Source: Scandinavium lactucae
GTDB taxonomy: Bacteria; Pseudomonadota; Gammaproteobacteria; Enterobacterales; Enterobacteriaceae
Reading direction: 5' to 3'
NCBI RefSeq assembly: GCF_033843265.1
Contig: NZ_JAWXRD010000028.1
Coordinates: 1 to 64,000, forward strand
Length of the DNA stretch: 64,000 nt
Part shown: positions 43,198 through 52,228 of the stretch, in pieces
Numbering within the stretch: the first letter of the stretch is position 1
How the letters are laid out: every line of letters begins with the position of its first letter
Program-made: the position numbers and the translations under genes
Notes under the pieces: generated by a model
What the model was told of the DNA's origin: nothing
What the model saw: the letters and a program-made list of their open reading frames with translations, nothing else
Databases searched by the model: none

Positions 43198-43689
43198 TTA
43201 AACTCGCTCTCCGGCAACCATTTCGGCTGTATCGCCCGCCCAATCCAACAGATAAAGCCCATTACGTACATCGCGATGAAAGGTGGAGAACGGCCACGAT
43301 TTCACCTGCTTAACCCACCCATGTTTCACAGGATTGATGTAGATGTAATCCATGTGCCGACGGTAATCCTGTTCATCCCGAATGGTGTGCTCCCAAAAGC
43401 GGGGCTGCCATATCTCTCGCGCACCCAAATCACGGGTAAACCGTTTTTTGATATCCCGCCAGCGACCCGAAAAATCGCTGTCATTTTCCGGTAGTGTCCA
43501 CAGGCAGTGCATGTGTTCGGGTAAAACCACCCAGGCGTTAATGTGAAACGGCTTATGGCATTTGACCTGTGTTATCGCGCGTTTTAGCAACGCAATCTGA
43601 CGCACCAACAGGTCACTGCGCCGATCTCTGAGATTGACGGTGAAAAACCACGACCCACCTTTAATGTAGTTACGGCGATAATTTGACAT
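43198..43689 (-). CDS. REP-associated tyrosine transposase (RAYT, Y1_Tnp/HUH)
   Basis: The 163-aa product begins at 43689 (MSNYRRNYIKGGSWFFTVNL); upstream in-frame sequence contains a REP and is not conserved. The HUH motif is His59-Met-His61 in VLPEHMHCLW. The catalytic tyrosine is likely Tyr115 in HMDYIYINPVKHGW, the RAYT signature. These single-copy HUH nucleases process REP hairpins as single-stranded DNA. The gene has REPs on both sides, three bases from the left BIME. It appears intact, with no frameshift. Confidence 0.88.
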   Translation of the reverse strand: MSNYRRNYIKGGSWFFTVNLRDRRSDLLVRQIALLKRAITQVKCHKPFHINAWVVLPEHMHCLWTLPENDSDFSGRWRDIKKRFTRDLGAREIWQPRFWEHTIRDEQDYRRHMDYIYINPVKHGWVKQVKSWPFSTFHRDVRNGLYLLDWAGDTAEMVAGERV

Positions 43690-43707
43690 GGTGTGCTCTG
43701 CATACTT

Positions 43708-43732
43708 GCCCGGCGGCGCGAGCTTGCCGAGC
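43708..43732. repeat. REP element right of the RAYT gene
   Basis: An imperfect palindrome runs from GCCCGGCGGCG to TTGCCGAGC and is followed by CTAC (43733-43736 region). It lies 19 bp upstream of the RAYT start codon. The foot is slightly mismatched (GAGC), unlike the left-hand copies. Confidence 0.75.
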
Positions 43733-43909
43733 CTACAACGTCCACCATACTGCACCCTACCGCGTATCGCCGTCGGTGATTTTTCATTCGGGAAAGCTTG
43801 CCGCAAAAAAGTTAATGCGCCGTGCAATCGACAGCATTTTTTGCGGGCATAGACGCAAACCTCCTCAGCCAAACGGTTTGTCAATCCGTGTGCTTTACAC
43901 TGACACTAT

Positions 43910-43965
43910 TTGACAATTATTGACCGGGCAGTAATCATAAAGTTAATTACTGACCAGGCAGCTAT
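43910..43965 (+). promoter_or_regulatory. Promoter and direct-repeat operator of the marR-emrAB-like operon
   Basis: A consensus -35 TTGACA (43910-43915) is followed about 16 bp later by a weak -10. Two 18-bp copies starting TATTGACCGGGCAG (43918-43935) and TACTGACCAGGCAG (43948-43965) match at 14 of 18 positions and are spaced 30 bp, about three helical turns. They cover the promoter and run up to the MarR start codon, fitting autorepression. Confidence 0.6.
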
Positions 43966-43966
43966 T

Positions 43967-44422
43967 ATGACAACGCACACGCAGTCTCCCGCTAAAAACC
44001 TGCATCTGGGTTTACTTTTTCATCTGACTAACCAGTTTAAAGATCAGCTCATTGGGCATTATTTCTCTGGGGCAGGCATTACTGCACCGCAGTTTAAAGT
44101 GTTGATTAATATCTATAAAGGCAACACCAGCCCGGCGGAAATTTGCAAGAGCCTGCTGATGGATACTGGCGCGATGAGCCGGATGGTTGAGCGCATGGTG
44201 AAGAGTGGGCTTATCGAACGTCATCGTAATGCGCAGGACAAACGCCAGGTGATTCTGGCCCTGACCGAGAAAGGACAGTCGCTGTGCAATACGTTTCAGA
44301 ATGAAGCATTAAACACCATTCTGGCGGAGCTCACCGCCCGTCTGACCGCCGAAGAATCCCAGCAACTACAAGCCCTTATTATCAAAATGCTGCCGGATGA
44401 ATACACGGCACCCCATCGCTAA
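43967..44422 (+). CDS. MarR-family transcriptional regulator of an EmrAB-type pump
   Basis: This is a 151-aa winged-helix MarR protein. The start at 43967 (MTTHTQSPAKNLHLG) is just after a direct repeat; its Shine-Dalgarno is weak. The DNA-binding region (about 55-100) contains TSPAEICKSLLMDTGAMSRM and the wing ERHRNAQDKRQVILALTEKG. It is 26 bases upstream of the emrA-like gene and probably represses the operon until a drug-like ligand binds. It is distinct from E. coli MprA/EmrR by position and should be a paralogue. Confidence 0.87.
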   Translation: MTTHTQSPAKNLHLGLLFHLTNQFKDQLIGHYFSGAGITAPQFKVLINIYKGNTSPAEICKSLLMDTGAMSRMVERMVKSGLIERHRNAQDKRQVILALTEKGQSLCNTFQNEALNTILAELTARLTAEESQQLQALIIKMLPDEYTAPHR

Positions 44423-44448
44423 GTTCCCGTTTTAAGGCTCTGAACATT

Positions 44449-45624
44449 ATGGAAAACACCGCTCCTGAAGCTACTCAGCGTCCAAGCCGACGCAAACGTA
44501 ACTTCGCTATTTTACTGCTGATCCTGGTGCTGGCCGCCGCGGGCTGTCTTGCCTGGTATCTGCTGTATGCCCGCTATTACGAATCCACCGACGATGCCTA
44601 CGTCAACGGCAACCAGGTCACGCTCACCCCGCAAATTGCCGGGACCGTGACCCAGGTGACGGTGGACGAAGGCGATTTCGTGCAGAAAGGCCAGCCGCTG
44701 GTGCTGCTCGACCCGAGCGATACCGAAATCGCATTGCAGCAGGCCGAAGCTGACCTCGCCAGCACCGTGCGTCAGGTGCGTGGGCTTTACAGTACCGCCG
44801 ATAATTACCGTGCCCAGGTCGACGCGAAAAAAGTTGCCCTGCAAACGGCGCAGAATGACTACAGCCGTCGGCAGAAAATTTTCACCAGCGGTGCCATCGC
44901 GGCAGAAGATCTGTCGCATTACCGTGATGCGGTGACCAGTGCAAAAAGCGATTTGCTCGCCGCGCAACAGGCGTTGAAAACCAATCAGGCGATGGTCGAT
45001 GACACCGTGATCGACAGCCATCCGGAAATTAAAACCGCCGTCGCGACGCTGCGTCAGCGCTATCTGGATAACGCCCGTAGCACGATCGTCGCGCCGGTCA
45101 GCGGGTATGTCGCCAAACGCGCAGTGCAGCTCGGGATGCGTGTCACATCCGGCACCACGCTGCTGTCGATCGTGCCGCTGAAGGAAGTGTGGGTCGATGC
45201 CAACTTTAAAGAGAGCCAGATGCAGGACATGCGTTTGGGGCAAAAAGTGACCCTGAATGCTGACCTCTACGGCGATGACGTGCAGTACCACGGCACTATC
45301 GAAAGCTTAGGTATCGGCACCGGCAGCGCGTTTTCCCTGCTGCCTGCGCAGAACGCCAGCGGAAACTGGATAAAGATCGTGCAGCGCCTGCCGGTGCGCA
45401 TTCTGCTCGACGAACACGACATGCAAAAACACCCGCTGCGGATTGGCCTGTCGATGAACGTAAAGGTCGATATCCGTGACCTCGATGGCCATCTGCTGCC
45501 ACAAAAAACCGTCAGCCAGCCGCGCTTTACCACCGACGTGTACAACACGCCGATGGCCGCCGCCGACAAACTGGTCGCACAAATCCTGCGTGACAACAGC
45601 CGCGCCGTAGCCGCACAGCGCTAA
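44449..45624 (+). CDS. EmrA-like periplasmic adaptor (HlyD/MFP family)
   Basis: The 391-aa membrane fusion protein is similar in length to EmrA (390 aa). A single transmembrane anchor lies at about 19-42. A split biotinyl-lipoyl domain follows (STDDAYVNGNQVTLTPQIAG; VSGYVAKRAVQLGMRVTSGT), with an alpha-hairpin at about 95-190. The beta-barrel has VWVDANFKESQMQDMRLGQK. It links the downstream MFS pump to an outer-membrane channel, normally TolC. It lies ten bases from the pump gene. Confidence 0.88.
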   Translation: MENTAPEATQRPSRRKRNFAILLLILVLAAAGCLAWYLLYARYYESTDDAYVNGNQVTLTPQIAGTVTQVTVDEGDFVQKGQPLVLLDPSDTEIALQQAEADLASTVRQVRGLYSTADNYRAQVDAKKVALQTAQNDYSRRQKIFTSGAIAAEDLSHYRDAVTSAKSDLLAAQQALKTNQAMVDDTVIDSHPEIKTAVATLRQRYLDNARSTIVAPVSGYVAKRAVQLGMRVTSGTTLLSIVPLKEVWVDANFKESQMQDMRLGQKVTLNADLYGDDVQYHGTIESLGIGTGSAFSLLPAQNASGNWIKIVQRLPVRILLDEHDMQKHPLRIGLSMNVKVDIRDLDGHLLPQKTVSQPRFTTDVYNTPMAAADKLVAQILRDNSRAVAAQR

Positions 45625-45634
45625 GAGAGACCGC

Positions 45635-47176
45635 ATGTCTGAACCGAAGGCGGCCTATACGCCCCCGAGCCTGTTTCTGGCGACGCTGGCGCTGTCGCTG
45701 GCCACCTTTATGCAGGTGCTGGATTCCACTATCGCCAACGTGGCGTTGCCAACCATTTCCGGCAACCTCGGGGTGAGCGCCGATCAGGGCACCTGGGTTA
45801 TCACCTCGTTTGCGGTGTGTAACGCCATCGCCCTGCCGCTCACCGGCTGGTTTACTCGTCGCTTTGGCCAGCTACGGCTGTTTATCGCCTCGGTGGTGTT
45901 TTTCACTCTGACTTCGTTCCTGTGCGGATTTGCCCATAGCATGACGGAGCTGATTATTTTCCGTGCATTGCAGGGCTTTTTCGCCGGGCCGATGTTCCCG
46001 ATGTGTCAAACGCTGCTGCTGATTATTTTCCCGCCGATGAAGCGCAGTATGGCTCTGGCGCTGCTGTCGATGGTCACCGTGGTGGCCCCCATCGTGGGGC
46101 CGATCACCGGTGGCTGGATAACCGATAACTACTCGTGGCCGTGGATTTTCTACATCAACGTGCCGATCGGGATTTTTGCCTCGATTGTGGTCTGGACCCA
46201 GCTGCGCGGGCGCGAAGAAACCACCCAGTCTTCGCCTGTCGACTACATCGGCATTGCGCTGTTAGTGCTTGGCGTCGGGCTATTGCAGGTGGTACTCGAT
46301 AAGGGCAACGATGAGGACTGGTTCGCCTCGACGCCGATTATCGTGATGTCGATTGTGTCGGCGGTAAGCCTGATTGCCTTTGTGATCTGGGAGCTGGATG
46401 ACAAGCATCCGATCGTTAATCTGCGACTGTTTAAGGACCGCAACTTCGCGATTGGCACCCTGGCGCTGATGCTCGGCTATGCGGCATTCTTTGCCATTAA
46501 CATTATTCTGCCGCAGTGGCTGCAAACGCAGATGGGCTATACCGCGATTTGGGCGGGGCTTGCCGCCGCGCCGATGGGCTTTTTACCGCTGCTACTGACG
46601 CCGATCATCGGGCGTTACGCCACCAAAGTGGATTTGCGTATTCTGTGCTCGGTGTCGTTCCTGACGATGGGCGCGTCCTGCCTGATGCGCGCGCAATTCT
46701 CCACCGATGTAGACTTCCGCACCATCGCTAGCGTGCAGATGTTTATGGGGATCGGCGTGGCGTTCTTCTTTATGCCGCTCACCACCATCGTGCTGTCGAA
46801 TCTGCACGGCAATCAAGTGGCGGAAGGCTCCGGGCTGGCGACATTTTTCCGCGTGCTCGGCGGGTCGTTTGCCTCGTCGCTGACCACCTGGATTTGGCAG
46901 CGCCGCGAAATCTTCCATCACGCGAATCTGGCGGAGAACGTGTCGCAGTACAATCCGGCGGCGGTGGACTACGTACAGAAGATGGGTGGCCCGACGCAGC
47001 AGCACTTTGCGCTGATCGATAAAACCATCGAACAGCAGGCGTACATGATGTCGACCATCGATTATTTCTGGATATTAGGCTGGGGCTTTATGGGGCTGGT
47101 GCTGATTATCTGGTTTACCCGGCCGCCGTTTGTGAAGTCCGGTGCGCCGAGTGCCGCCGCGTCTGCGGGTCATTAA
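45635..47176 (+). CDS. EmrB-like MFS multidrug efflux pump (DHA2, 14-TM)
   Basis: The 513-aa protein is the size of EmrB (512 aa). The DHA2 hallmarks are FMQVLDSTIANVALPTISGN in helix 1 and GWFTRRFGQLRLF in the 2-3 loop. The antiporter motif C region VVAPIVGPITGGWITDNYSW is also clear. It should export hydrophobic drugs or uncouplers through the EmrA-like adaptor and TolC. Since enterics carry emrRAB elsewhere, this is probably an additional system. Specificity cannot be predicted. Confidence 0.88.
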   Translation: MSEPKAAYTPPSLFLATLALSLATFMQVLDSTIANVALPTISGNLGVSADQGTWVITSFAVCNAIALPLTGWFTRRFGQLRLFIASVVFFTLTSFLCGFAHSMTELIIFRALQGFFAGPMFPMCQTLLLIIFPPMKRSMALALLSMVTVVAPIVGPITGGWITDNYSWPWIFYINVPIGIFASIVVWTQLRGREETTQSSPVDYIGIALLVLGVGLLQVVLDKGNDEDWFASTPIIVMSIVSAVSLIAFVIWELDDKHPIVNLRLFKDRNFAIGTLALMLGYAAFFAINIILPQWLQTQMGYTAIWAGLAAAPMGFLPLLLTPIIGRYATKVDLRILCSVSFLTMGASCLMRAQFSTDVDFRTIASVQMFMGIGVAFFFMPLTTIVLSNLHGNQVAEGSGLATFFRVLGGSFASSLTTWIWQRREIFHHANLAENVSQYNPAAVDYVQKMGGPTQQHFALIDKTIEQQAYMMSTIDYFWILGWGFMGLVLIIWFTRPPFVKSGAPSAAASAGH

Positions 47177-47187
47177 GACAAAAGAAA

Positions 47188-47256
47188 TGCCGGTGGCACG
47201 ATGCTTACCGGGCCTACGCGTTATTTGTAGGCCCGTGCAAACGAAGTGCCGCCGGG
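47188..47256. repeat. Pair of inverted REP elements between the pump operon and aldB
   Basis: Two REPs face each other. The first (47188-47216) runs GCCGGTGGCACG to ACCGGGCCTAC and the second (47226-47256) runs GTAGGCCCG to GCCGCCGGGC. Both carry the GTAG/CTAC tetranucleotide. They lie between convergent genes, a usual BIME location, and may serve as terminator for both. Confidence 0.88.
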
Positions 47257-47265
47257 CGTTTCCCG

Positions 47266-48804
47266 TTAGAACAACCCTAACGGTTTATCGGAGTAGCTCA
47301 CCAGCAGGCACTTGGTTTGCTGGTAGTGTTCGAGCATCATTTTGTGGGTCTCACGGCCAATCCCGGACTGCTTGTAGCCCCCAAAGGCGGCATGGGCCGG
47401 ATAGGCGTGATAGCAGTTGGTCCACACGCGCCCGGCCTGGATCCCGCGGCCCATTTTGTAGGCCAGATTGCCGTTGCGGCTCCACACGCCCGCCCCCAAC
47501 CCGTACTGGGTATCGTTGGCAATCTCCAGCGCCTCCTCCATGGTTTTAAAGGTAGTGACCGACAGCACCGGGCCAAAAATCTCTTCCTGGAACACCCGCA
47601 TATTATTTTTGCCAAACAGGATAGTCGGCTCGAGGTAATAGCCCTCTTTCAGTTCCCCGTCGAGCACCTTGCGGCGTCCGCCGGTCAGCACGTCCGCGCC
47701 CTCTTTCTTGCCGATATCAATGTAGTTGAGAATGGTGTCCATCTGTCCGCTGGAGACCTGCGCCCCCATTTGAGTGATGCTGTCGAGCGGGTTGCCGCTA
47801 CGAATACTCTCCACCCGGCGAATAGCGCGTTCCATAAAACGGTCATAAATCGATTCATGCACCAGGGCGCGGCTTGGGCAGGTACAGACCTCGCCCTGGT
47901 TGAAGGCAAACAGCGCCAGCCCTTCCAGCGCTTTTTCAAAGAAGGCGTCCTCTTCGTCCATCACGTCGGCAAAGAAAATATTCGGCGATTTGCCGCCGAG
48001 CTCCAGGGTCACCGGAATGATGTTCTGGGTGGCGTACTGCATGATTTGCTGGCCGACTTCTGTCGAACCGGTGAAGGCCACTTTATTGATGCGTTTTGAC
48101 GTCGCCAGATATTCACCGATTTCCCCGCCCGCGCCGTTGACCACGTTAACCACGCCCGGCGGCAGCAGATCGCCGATGATCTCCATCAGCATAAGCACCG
48201 ACAGCGGCGTCAGCCGTGCAGGTTTGAGGATAACGCAGTTCCCGGCAGCCAGCGCCGGGGCCATTTTCCAGCTCGCCATCAGCAGCGGGAAGTTCCACGG
48301 AATGATTTGCCCGACCACGCCAAGCGGCTCGTGGAAGTGATAGGCCACGGTGTCGCTGTCAACTTCGCTGATCCCGCCCTCCTGCGCACGAATACAGGAG
48401 GCAAAATAGCGGAAGTGATCGATAGCCAGCGGCACGTCGGCGGCGGTGGTTTCACGGATAGGTTTGCCGTTATCCCAGGTTTCCGCCGTTGCCAGCAGCT
48501 CGATATTCTGCTCCATGCGATCGGCAATTTTCAGCAGGATTGAGGCCCGGTCCTGCACCGAGGTGTGCGCCCATTTGTCTTTGATTTTGTGCGCCGCATC
48601 GAGCGCCAAATCAATGTCTTTGGGCCCGGACGAGGCCACTTCGCATAGCAACTGGCCGGTTACCGGGGTCAGATTTTTGTAGTATTCACCGTCCGCCGGA
48701 GCGACCCAGTTGCCGCCGATAAAGTTGTCGTAACGGGGTTTAAGCTTCAGCGGGTAACCATAAACACCGGGCTGGATGCCCGTGGAGGGAGGATTGTTGG
48801 TCAT
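47266..48804 (-). CDS. aldB: Aldehyde dehydrogenase B
   Basis: The 512-aa NAD(P)-dependent aldehyde dehydrogenase is equal in length to E. coli AldB. The NAD-binding GSTEVGQQI, the general base in LELGGKSPN, and the nucleophile in NQGEVCTCPSRAL are visible. It oxidises acetaldehyde and other aldehydes, and in E. coli is sigmaS- and CRP-controlled. It lies downstream of selB on the same strand with an 86-bp gap. The E. coli gene yiaY that separates them in K-12 is missing. Confidence 0.97.
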   Translation of the reverse strand: MTNNPPSTGIQPGVYGYPLKLKPRYDNFIGGNWVAPADGEYYKNLTPVTGQLLCEVASSGPKDIDLALDAAHKIKDKWAHTSVQDRASILLKIADRMEQNIELLATAETWDNGKPIRETTAADVPLAIDHFRYFASCIRAQEGGISEVDSDTVAYHFHEPLGVVGQIIPWNFPLLMASWKMAPALAAGNCVILKPARLTPLSVLMLMEIIGDLLPPGVVNVVNGAGGEIGEYLATSKRINKVAFTGSTEVGQQIMQYATQNIIPVTLELGGKSPNIFFADVMDEEDAFFEKALEGLALFAFNQGEVCTCPSRALVHESIYDRFMERAIRRVESIRSGNPLDSITQMGAQVSSGQMDTILNYIDIGKKEGADVLTGGRRKVLDGELKEGYYLEPTILFGKNNMRVFQEEIFGPVLSVTTFKTMEEALEIANDTQYGLGAGVWSRNGNLAYKMGRGIQAGRVWTNCYHAYPAHAAFGGYKQSGIGRETHKMMLEHYQQTKCLLVSYSDKPLGLF

Positions 48805-48844
48805 TACCGTCTCCTTGCAGTGGGGTGTCCTGTAAGGGTAGACG

Positions 48845-48869
48845 CGGCTGGCGATTTATTCGCCAGCCG
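48845..48869. terminator. Hairpin between selB and aldB
   Basis: CGGCTGGCG and CGCCAGCCG form a perfect 9-bp stem around ATTTATT. On the selB/aldB (minus) strand the following bases are not T-rich, so it may be a weak terminator. TTTATCG follows on the plus strand. Confidence 0.5.
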
Positions 48870-48890
48870 TTTATCGCTTTACGAGCGCGG

Positions 48891-50750
48891 TCACGGATTG
48901 CGGTTATCGGCGGCCGGGAACAGCATGCCATCACGCAGGAGATGATCGTTGCCGCGACGGCGGGTAAAGCCGATGCGGTCGAAATATTCGAGGATTTGAA
49001 TGGCCAGCTTACGCCCGACGTTGAGGCTGTCGCGGAAATCAGCGGCGCAGGTTGAGCCACGCGCGGTATCCAGGCCGCGAATCAGCCCGGCAAACTGCAC
49101 GATACGGTCGTTGCGGTAGTAACGGTCTTTGACGATGGCGGTGATCATCCCCTGCTGCGCCGCCTGCCGCAGCGTGGCGCGCATGACCTGCTCATCGATG
49201 CCGGTGTGCTGCGCCAGATCGCGCACCCACCACGGCTCGTCACCAAACAACGGCTGCGCTTTGTGCCAGACGCTGGCCTGCTCGTCGGTAAATCCGGCTT
49301 TGTGGCTCGGCAAATGCAGCCAGCCGTGATGGCTGTCGATCAGGCCAGAAGCCCGCATTTTCTCCAGCAGCATCAGCACCAGCGCTTCGTCTTCCATCGG
49401 CAGCGCAATACGACGCAGACGCTCGCGCCCGGGGCCGGGCTCATCCCGGTGCTGGTCATGATAGGTCGTCAGCGCGTTGAGCAATTTTTCCTGCCAGCGG
49501 GCGGCCAGGCTGGCGCTGAGAAGGCTGTCACCCGCCATCAGCACGTCGGCCTGGGCGGTGAGTTGCGCCAGGCCCGCCGCGTTGAGCTGCCGCGCCCAGC
49601 CAAATTCGCTCAGGCGAAGCGCATCGCGTTGCAAATGGATATCCAGCGCCTGAGCACTGTTTTCAGCCGCCGCCAGTGCTGTCAGCCAGCTCAGGTACTC
49701 CGGTTTCCGCTTACCGCGACGCGGCGGATTCAGCGTCACCACCCGCGCACCCGCCAGCGTGACGCGGGCCGAGATATCGCGCAGCACCAGCCGATCGTTG
49801 TCTGCCAGCCACAGCGGCGTGTCGAGCACCAGTTCCGCCAGCGTGTTGTCCAGCAGCGACACCCGCCCGGTGATATGGCTCGCCGCGTGATGAATGTGCA
49901 GCGGCTGCCACTGGCTGAGCGGCGTGTGGCAGTGCAGCTCGACAATCACCCGCTCTGATGGCTCACCAGGCTGTTGCGCCAGCAGCCAGTCGCCGCGAGT
50001 GAGGTCTTCTTTCTGCGCATCGCCAGTGATGTTCAGGGCGATACGCTGCCCGGCATGGGCCTGGTCGACGGGCTGATTCTGCGCATGCAGGCCGCGTACG
50101 CGCATCGGGGTGTTGACGCCCGTCAGCCACAGCGTATCGCCAATTTTAACCTCGCCAGACAGCGCGGTGCCGGTTACCACCAGCCCGGCACCTTTGACGG
50201 TGAACGCCCGGTCGATAGCCAGACGGAAACGCTGATGCGCCACCTGCTGGCGTTCAGCCAGCTGTAAAAGATGCGCCCGCAGGGCGTCGATGCCGTGCAT
50301 TTGCGTGGCGGCGGTCTCAAAAACCGTTACGTGGTCAAAGCCATATTCGCGCAGAACGTCCTGAACTTGCCGATGAACCTCGGCAATTCTGGCGGCATCT
50401 GCGCGATCGACTTTGGTCAAGGCCACCGTCAAGGTCGGTTTCCCGGTCAGCTGTAAAATCGCCAGGTGCTCACGGGTTTGCGCCATCACCCCGTCGTCAC
50501 AGGCCACCACCAGCAGCGCATGATCGATCCCGCCGACGCCCGCCAACATATTCGCCAGAAACTTTTCGTGGCCCGGCACGTCGATGAACCCAGGCACGCG
50601 TCCATCCGGTTGCGGCCAATAGGCGTAGCCCAGATCGATGGTCATCCCGCGCGATTTTTCTTCCGGCAGACGGTCGGCGTTAACGCCGGTGATCGCCTGC
50701 AACAGGGTGGTTTTGCCATGGTCGACATGACCGGCGGTGGCAATAATCAT
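48891..50750 (-). CDS. selB: Selenocysteine-specific elongation factor SelB
   Basis: This is a 619-aa protein; E. coli SelB is 614. The N-terminal EF-Tu-like GTPase has G1 ATAGHVDHGKTTLLQAI, G3 DVPGHEKF and G4 ALTKVDRAD. Domains II/III follow to about residue 340. The C-terminal winged-helix repeats (about 380-615) bind the SECIS hairpin in selenoprotein mRNAs. It delivers Sec-tRNA to UGA codons. Its ATG overlaps the selA stop (ATGA), so the pair is translationally coupled. Confidence 0.97.
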   Translation of the reverse strand: MIIATAGHVDHGKTTLLQAITGVNADRLPEEKSRGMTIDLGYAYWPQPDGRVPGFIDVPGHEKFLANMLAGVGGIDHALLVVACDDGVMAQTREHLAILQLTGKPTLTVALTKVDRADAARIAEVHRQVQDVLREYGFDHVTVFETAATQMHGIDALRAHLLQLAERQQVAHQRFRLAIDRAFTVKGAGLVVTGTALSGEVKIGDTLWLTGVNTPMRVRGLHAQNQPVDQAHAGQRIALNITGDAQKEDLTRGDWLLAQQPGEPSERVIVELHCHTPLSQWQPLHIHHAASHITGRVSLLDNTLAELVLDTPLWLADNDRLVLRDISARVTLAGARVVTLNPPRRGKRKPEYLSWLTALAAAENSAQALDIHLQRDALRLSEFGWARQLNAAGLAQLTAQADVLMAGDSLLSASLAARWQEKLLNALTTYHDQHRDEPGPGRERLRRIALPMEDEALVLMLLEKMRASGLIDSHHGWLHLPSHKAGFTDEQASVWHKAQPLFGDEPWWVRDLAQHTGIDEQVMRATLRQAAQQGMITAIVKDRYYRNDRIVQFAGLIRGLDTARGSTCAADFRDSLNVGRKLAIQILEYFDRIGFTRRRGNDHLLRDGMLFPAADNRNP

Positions 50751-52135
50751 TTCAGCACACTCTCCATGAATTGCGCCTCATCCTCGAGGCAGCGCAGATC
50801 GAGCCACAGGCGTCCGTCATAAATACGCCCTAATATCGGCCTCTCGAGCCGACGCCAGCCTTGTGCCAGCGCGTCGAGGGTCGCGCCGCGCCCGTCGTTA
50901 GGCGTGAAGGTCAGCGCGTGGGACGGCAGTCGGTCAACGGGCAGCGAACCGCTGCCGATTTGCGATAAACAGTTTTCCAGCCGCACGGTGAACGCCGGGT
51001 AATGCACCTGAAACGCGGTCAGCAGCCGTTCACCCTGGGCATGAATGTCGTCCCGCTCGCGGGTTAACAGACGCAACGTCGGCAGCGACTGACGTAATTT
51101 TTCCGGGTGCAGATATAGGCGCAATGTGGCTTCCAACGCCGCCAGCGTCATTTTATCCGCCCGCAGCGCCCGCTTGAGCGGATGCTGTTGCAGCTTCGCA
51201 ATCAGCTCGCGCTTGCCGACGATAATTCCGGCCTGCGGCCCGCCGAGCAGCTTATCGCCGGAGAAGCTCACCAGACTCACGCCGCTGGCAATCAGCGCCT
51301 GCGGCATCGGCTCTTTCGGTAAACCATACTGGCTTAAATCCACCAGTGAGCCGCTGCCTAAATCAGCCACTACCGGAATGCCCTGCTCCTGGCCGATGGC
51401 CGCCAGCTCGGCTTCATCCACCGCTTTGGTAAACCCTTCCACGCTGTAGTTGCTGGTGTGGACTTTCATCAGCAGCCCGGTGCGCTCGCTGATGGCTGCC
51501 CGGTAGTCGCGCGGATGGGTGCGGTTGGTGGTGCCTACCTCATGCAGCGTACAGCCCGCCTGGCGCATCACGTCCGGGATACGGAACGCGCCGCCGATTT
51601 CCACCAGCTCGCCGCGAGAGACCACCACTTCTTTACCGTTGGCCGTCGCCGCCAGCATCAGCAGCACCGCCGCCGCATTGTTATTGACGATGCAGGCGTC
51701 TTCCGCTCCCGTCAGGCGGCAGAGTAAATCCGCCAGGCCACGATCGCGATGCCCGCGTCCGGCGTCATCCAGCGAATATTCCAGGGTGACCGGGGCACGC
51801 ATCACCTGGCTTACCGCCGCCACCGCGGCTTCCGCCTGAATGGCACGCCCGAGATTGGTGTGCAGCACGGTGCCGGTCAGGTTAAACACCGGACGCAGCG
51901 GGCTTTGTGCCTCCGCCGACAATCGCCCGGCAACGGCCTGCGCCCAGTCTGCGCCCCAGGCAGGCAGTTCGCCCTGCTCGCGGATAGCCGCCCGGGCCTC
52001 GGCCTGTAGCTGACGCACCACTGTCACCACCTGGCTATGCCCGGCGTGGTCAATGAGCGAGGTAAAAGCCGGGTCGCGCAACAGGCGATCGGTGGCGGGT
52101 ATTTGACTGAACAGCGAAGGGTTTTCCGGGGTCAT
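50747..52135 (-). CDS. selA: L-seryl-tRNA(Sec) selenium transferase SelA
   Basis: This is a 462-aa PLP enzyme; E. coli SelA is 463. It converts Ser-tRNA(Sec) to selenocysteinyl-tRNA(Sec). The start at 52135 (MTPENPSLFSQIPATDRLLR) is preferred over a TTG two codons upstream. The PLP lysine is in SFSGDKLLGGPQAG (about residue 293). VFNLTGTVLHTNLGRA is a family signature. It is the first gene of selAB; yibF lies upstream on the same strand. Confidence 0.97.
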   Translation of the reverse strand: MTPENPSLFSQIPATDRLLRDPAFTSLIDHAGHSQVVTVVRQLQAEARAAIREQGELPAWGADWAQAVAGRLSAEAQSPLRPVFNLTGTVLHTNLGRAIQAEAAVAAVSQVMRAPVTLEYSLDDAGRGHRDRGLADLLCRLTGAEDACIVNNNAAAVLLMLAATANGKEVVVSRGELVEIGGAFRIPDVMRQAGCTLHEVGTTNRTHPRDYRAAISERTGLLMKVHTSNYSVEGFTKAVDEAELAAIGQEQGIPVVADLGSGSLVDLSQYGLPKEPMPQALIASGVSLVSFSGDKLLGGPQAGIIVGKRELIAKLQQHPLKRALRADKMTLAALEATLRLYLHPEKLRQSLPTLRLLTRERDDIHAQGERLLTAFQVHYPAFTVRLENCLSQIGSGSLPVDRLPSHALTFTPNDGRGATLDALAQGWRRLERPILGRIYDGRLWLDLRCLEDEAQFMESVLK

Positions 52136-52154
52136 GAGCAAGCCTGTGGTATGC

Positions 52155-52176
52155 CCCCTCCCGACGGGAGAGGGGA
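52155..52176. terminator. CT/GA-rich hairpin between yibF and selA
   Basis: CCCC-T-CCC and GGG-A-GAGGGG arms pair around GAC with one offset. The hairpin is 20 bp upstream of selA and about 50 bp after the yibF stop. It lacks a clear U-tract. It resembles the hairpins at 29904, 56840 and 59200. Confidence 0.45.
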
Positions 52177-52228
52177 ATAAACGTGCGGGAATTGTACTGC
52201 GGTTAGGGGCAGAACGATATTGATCGCG

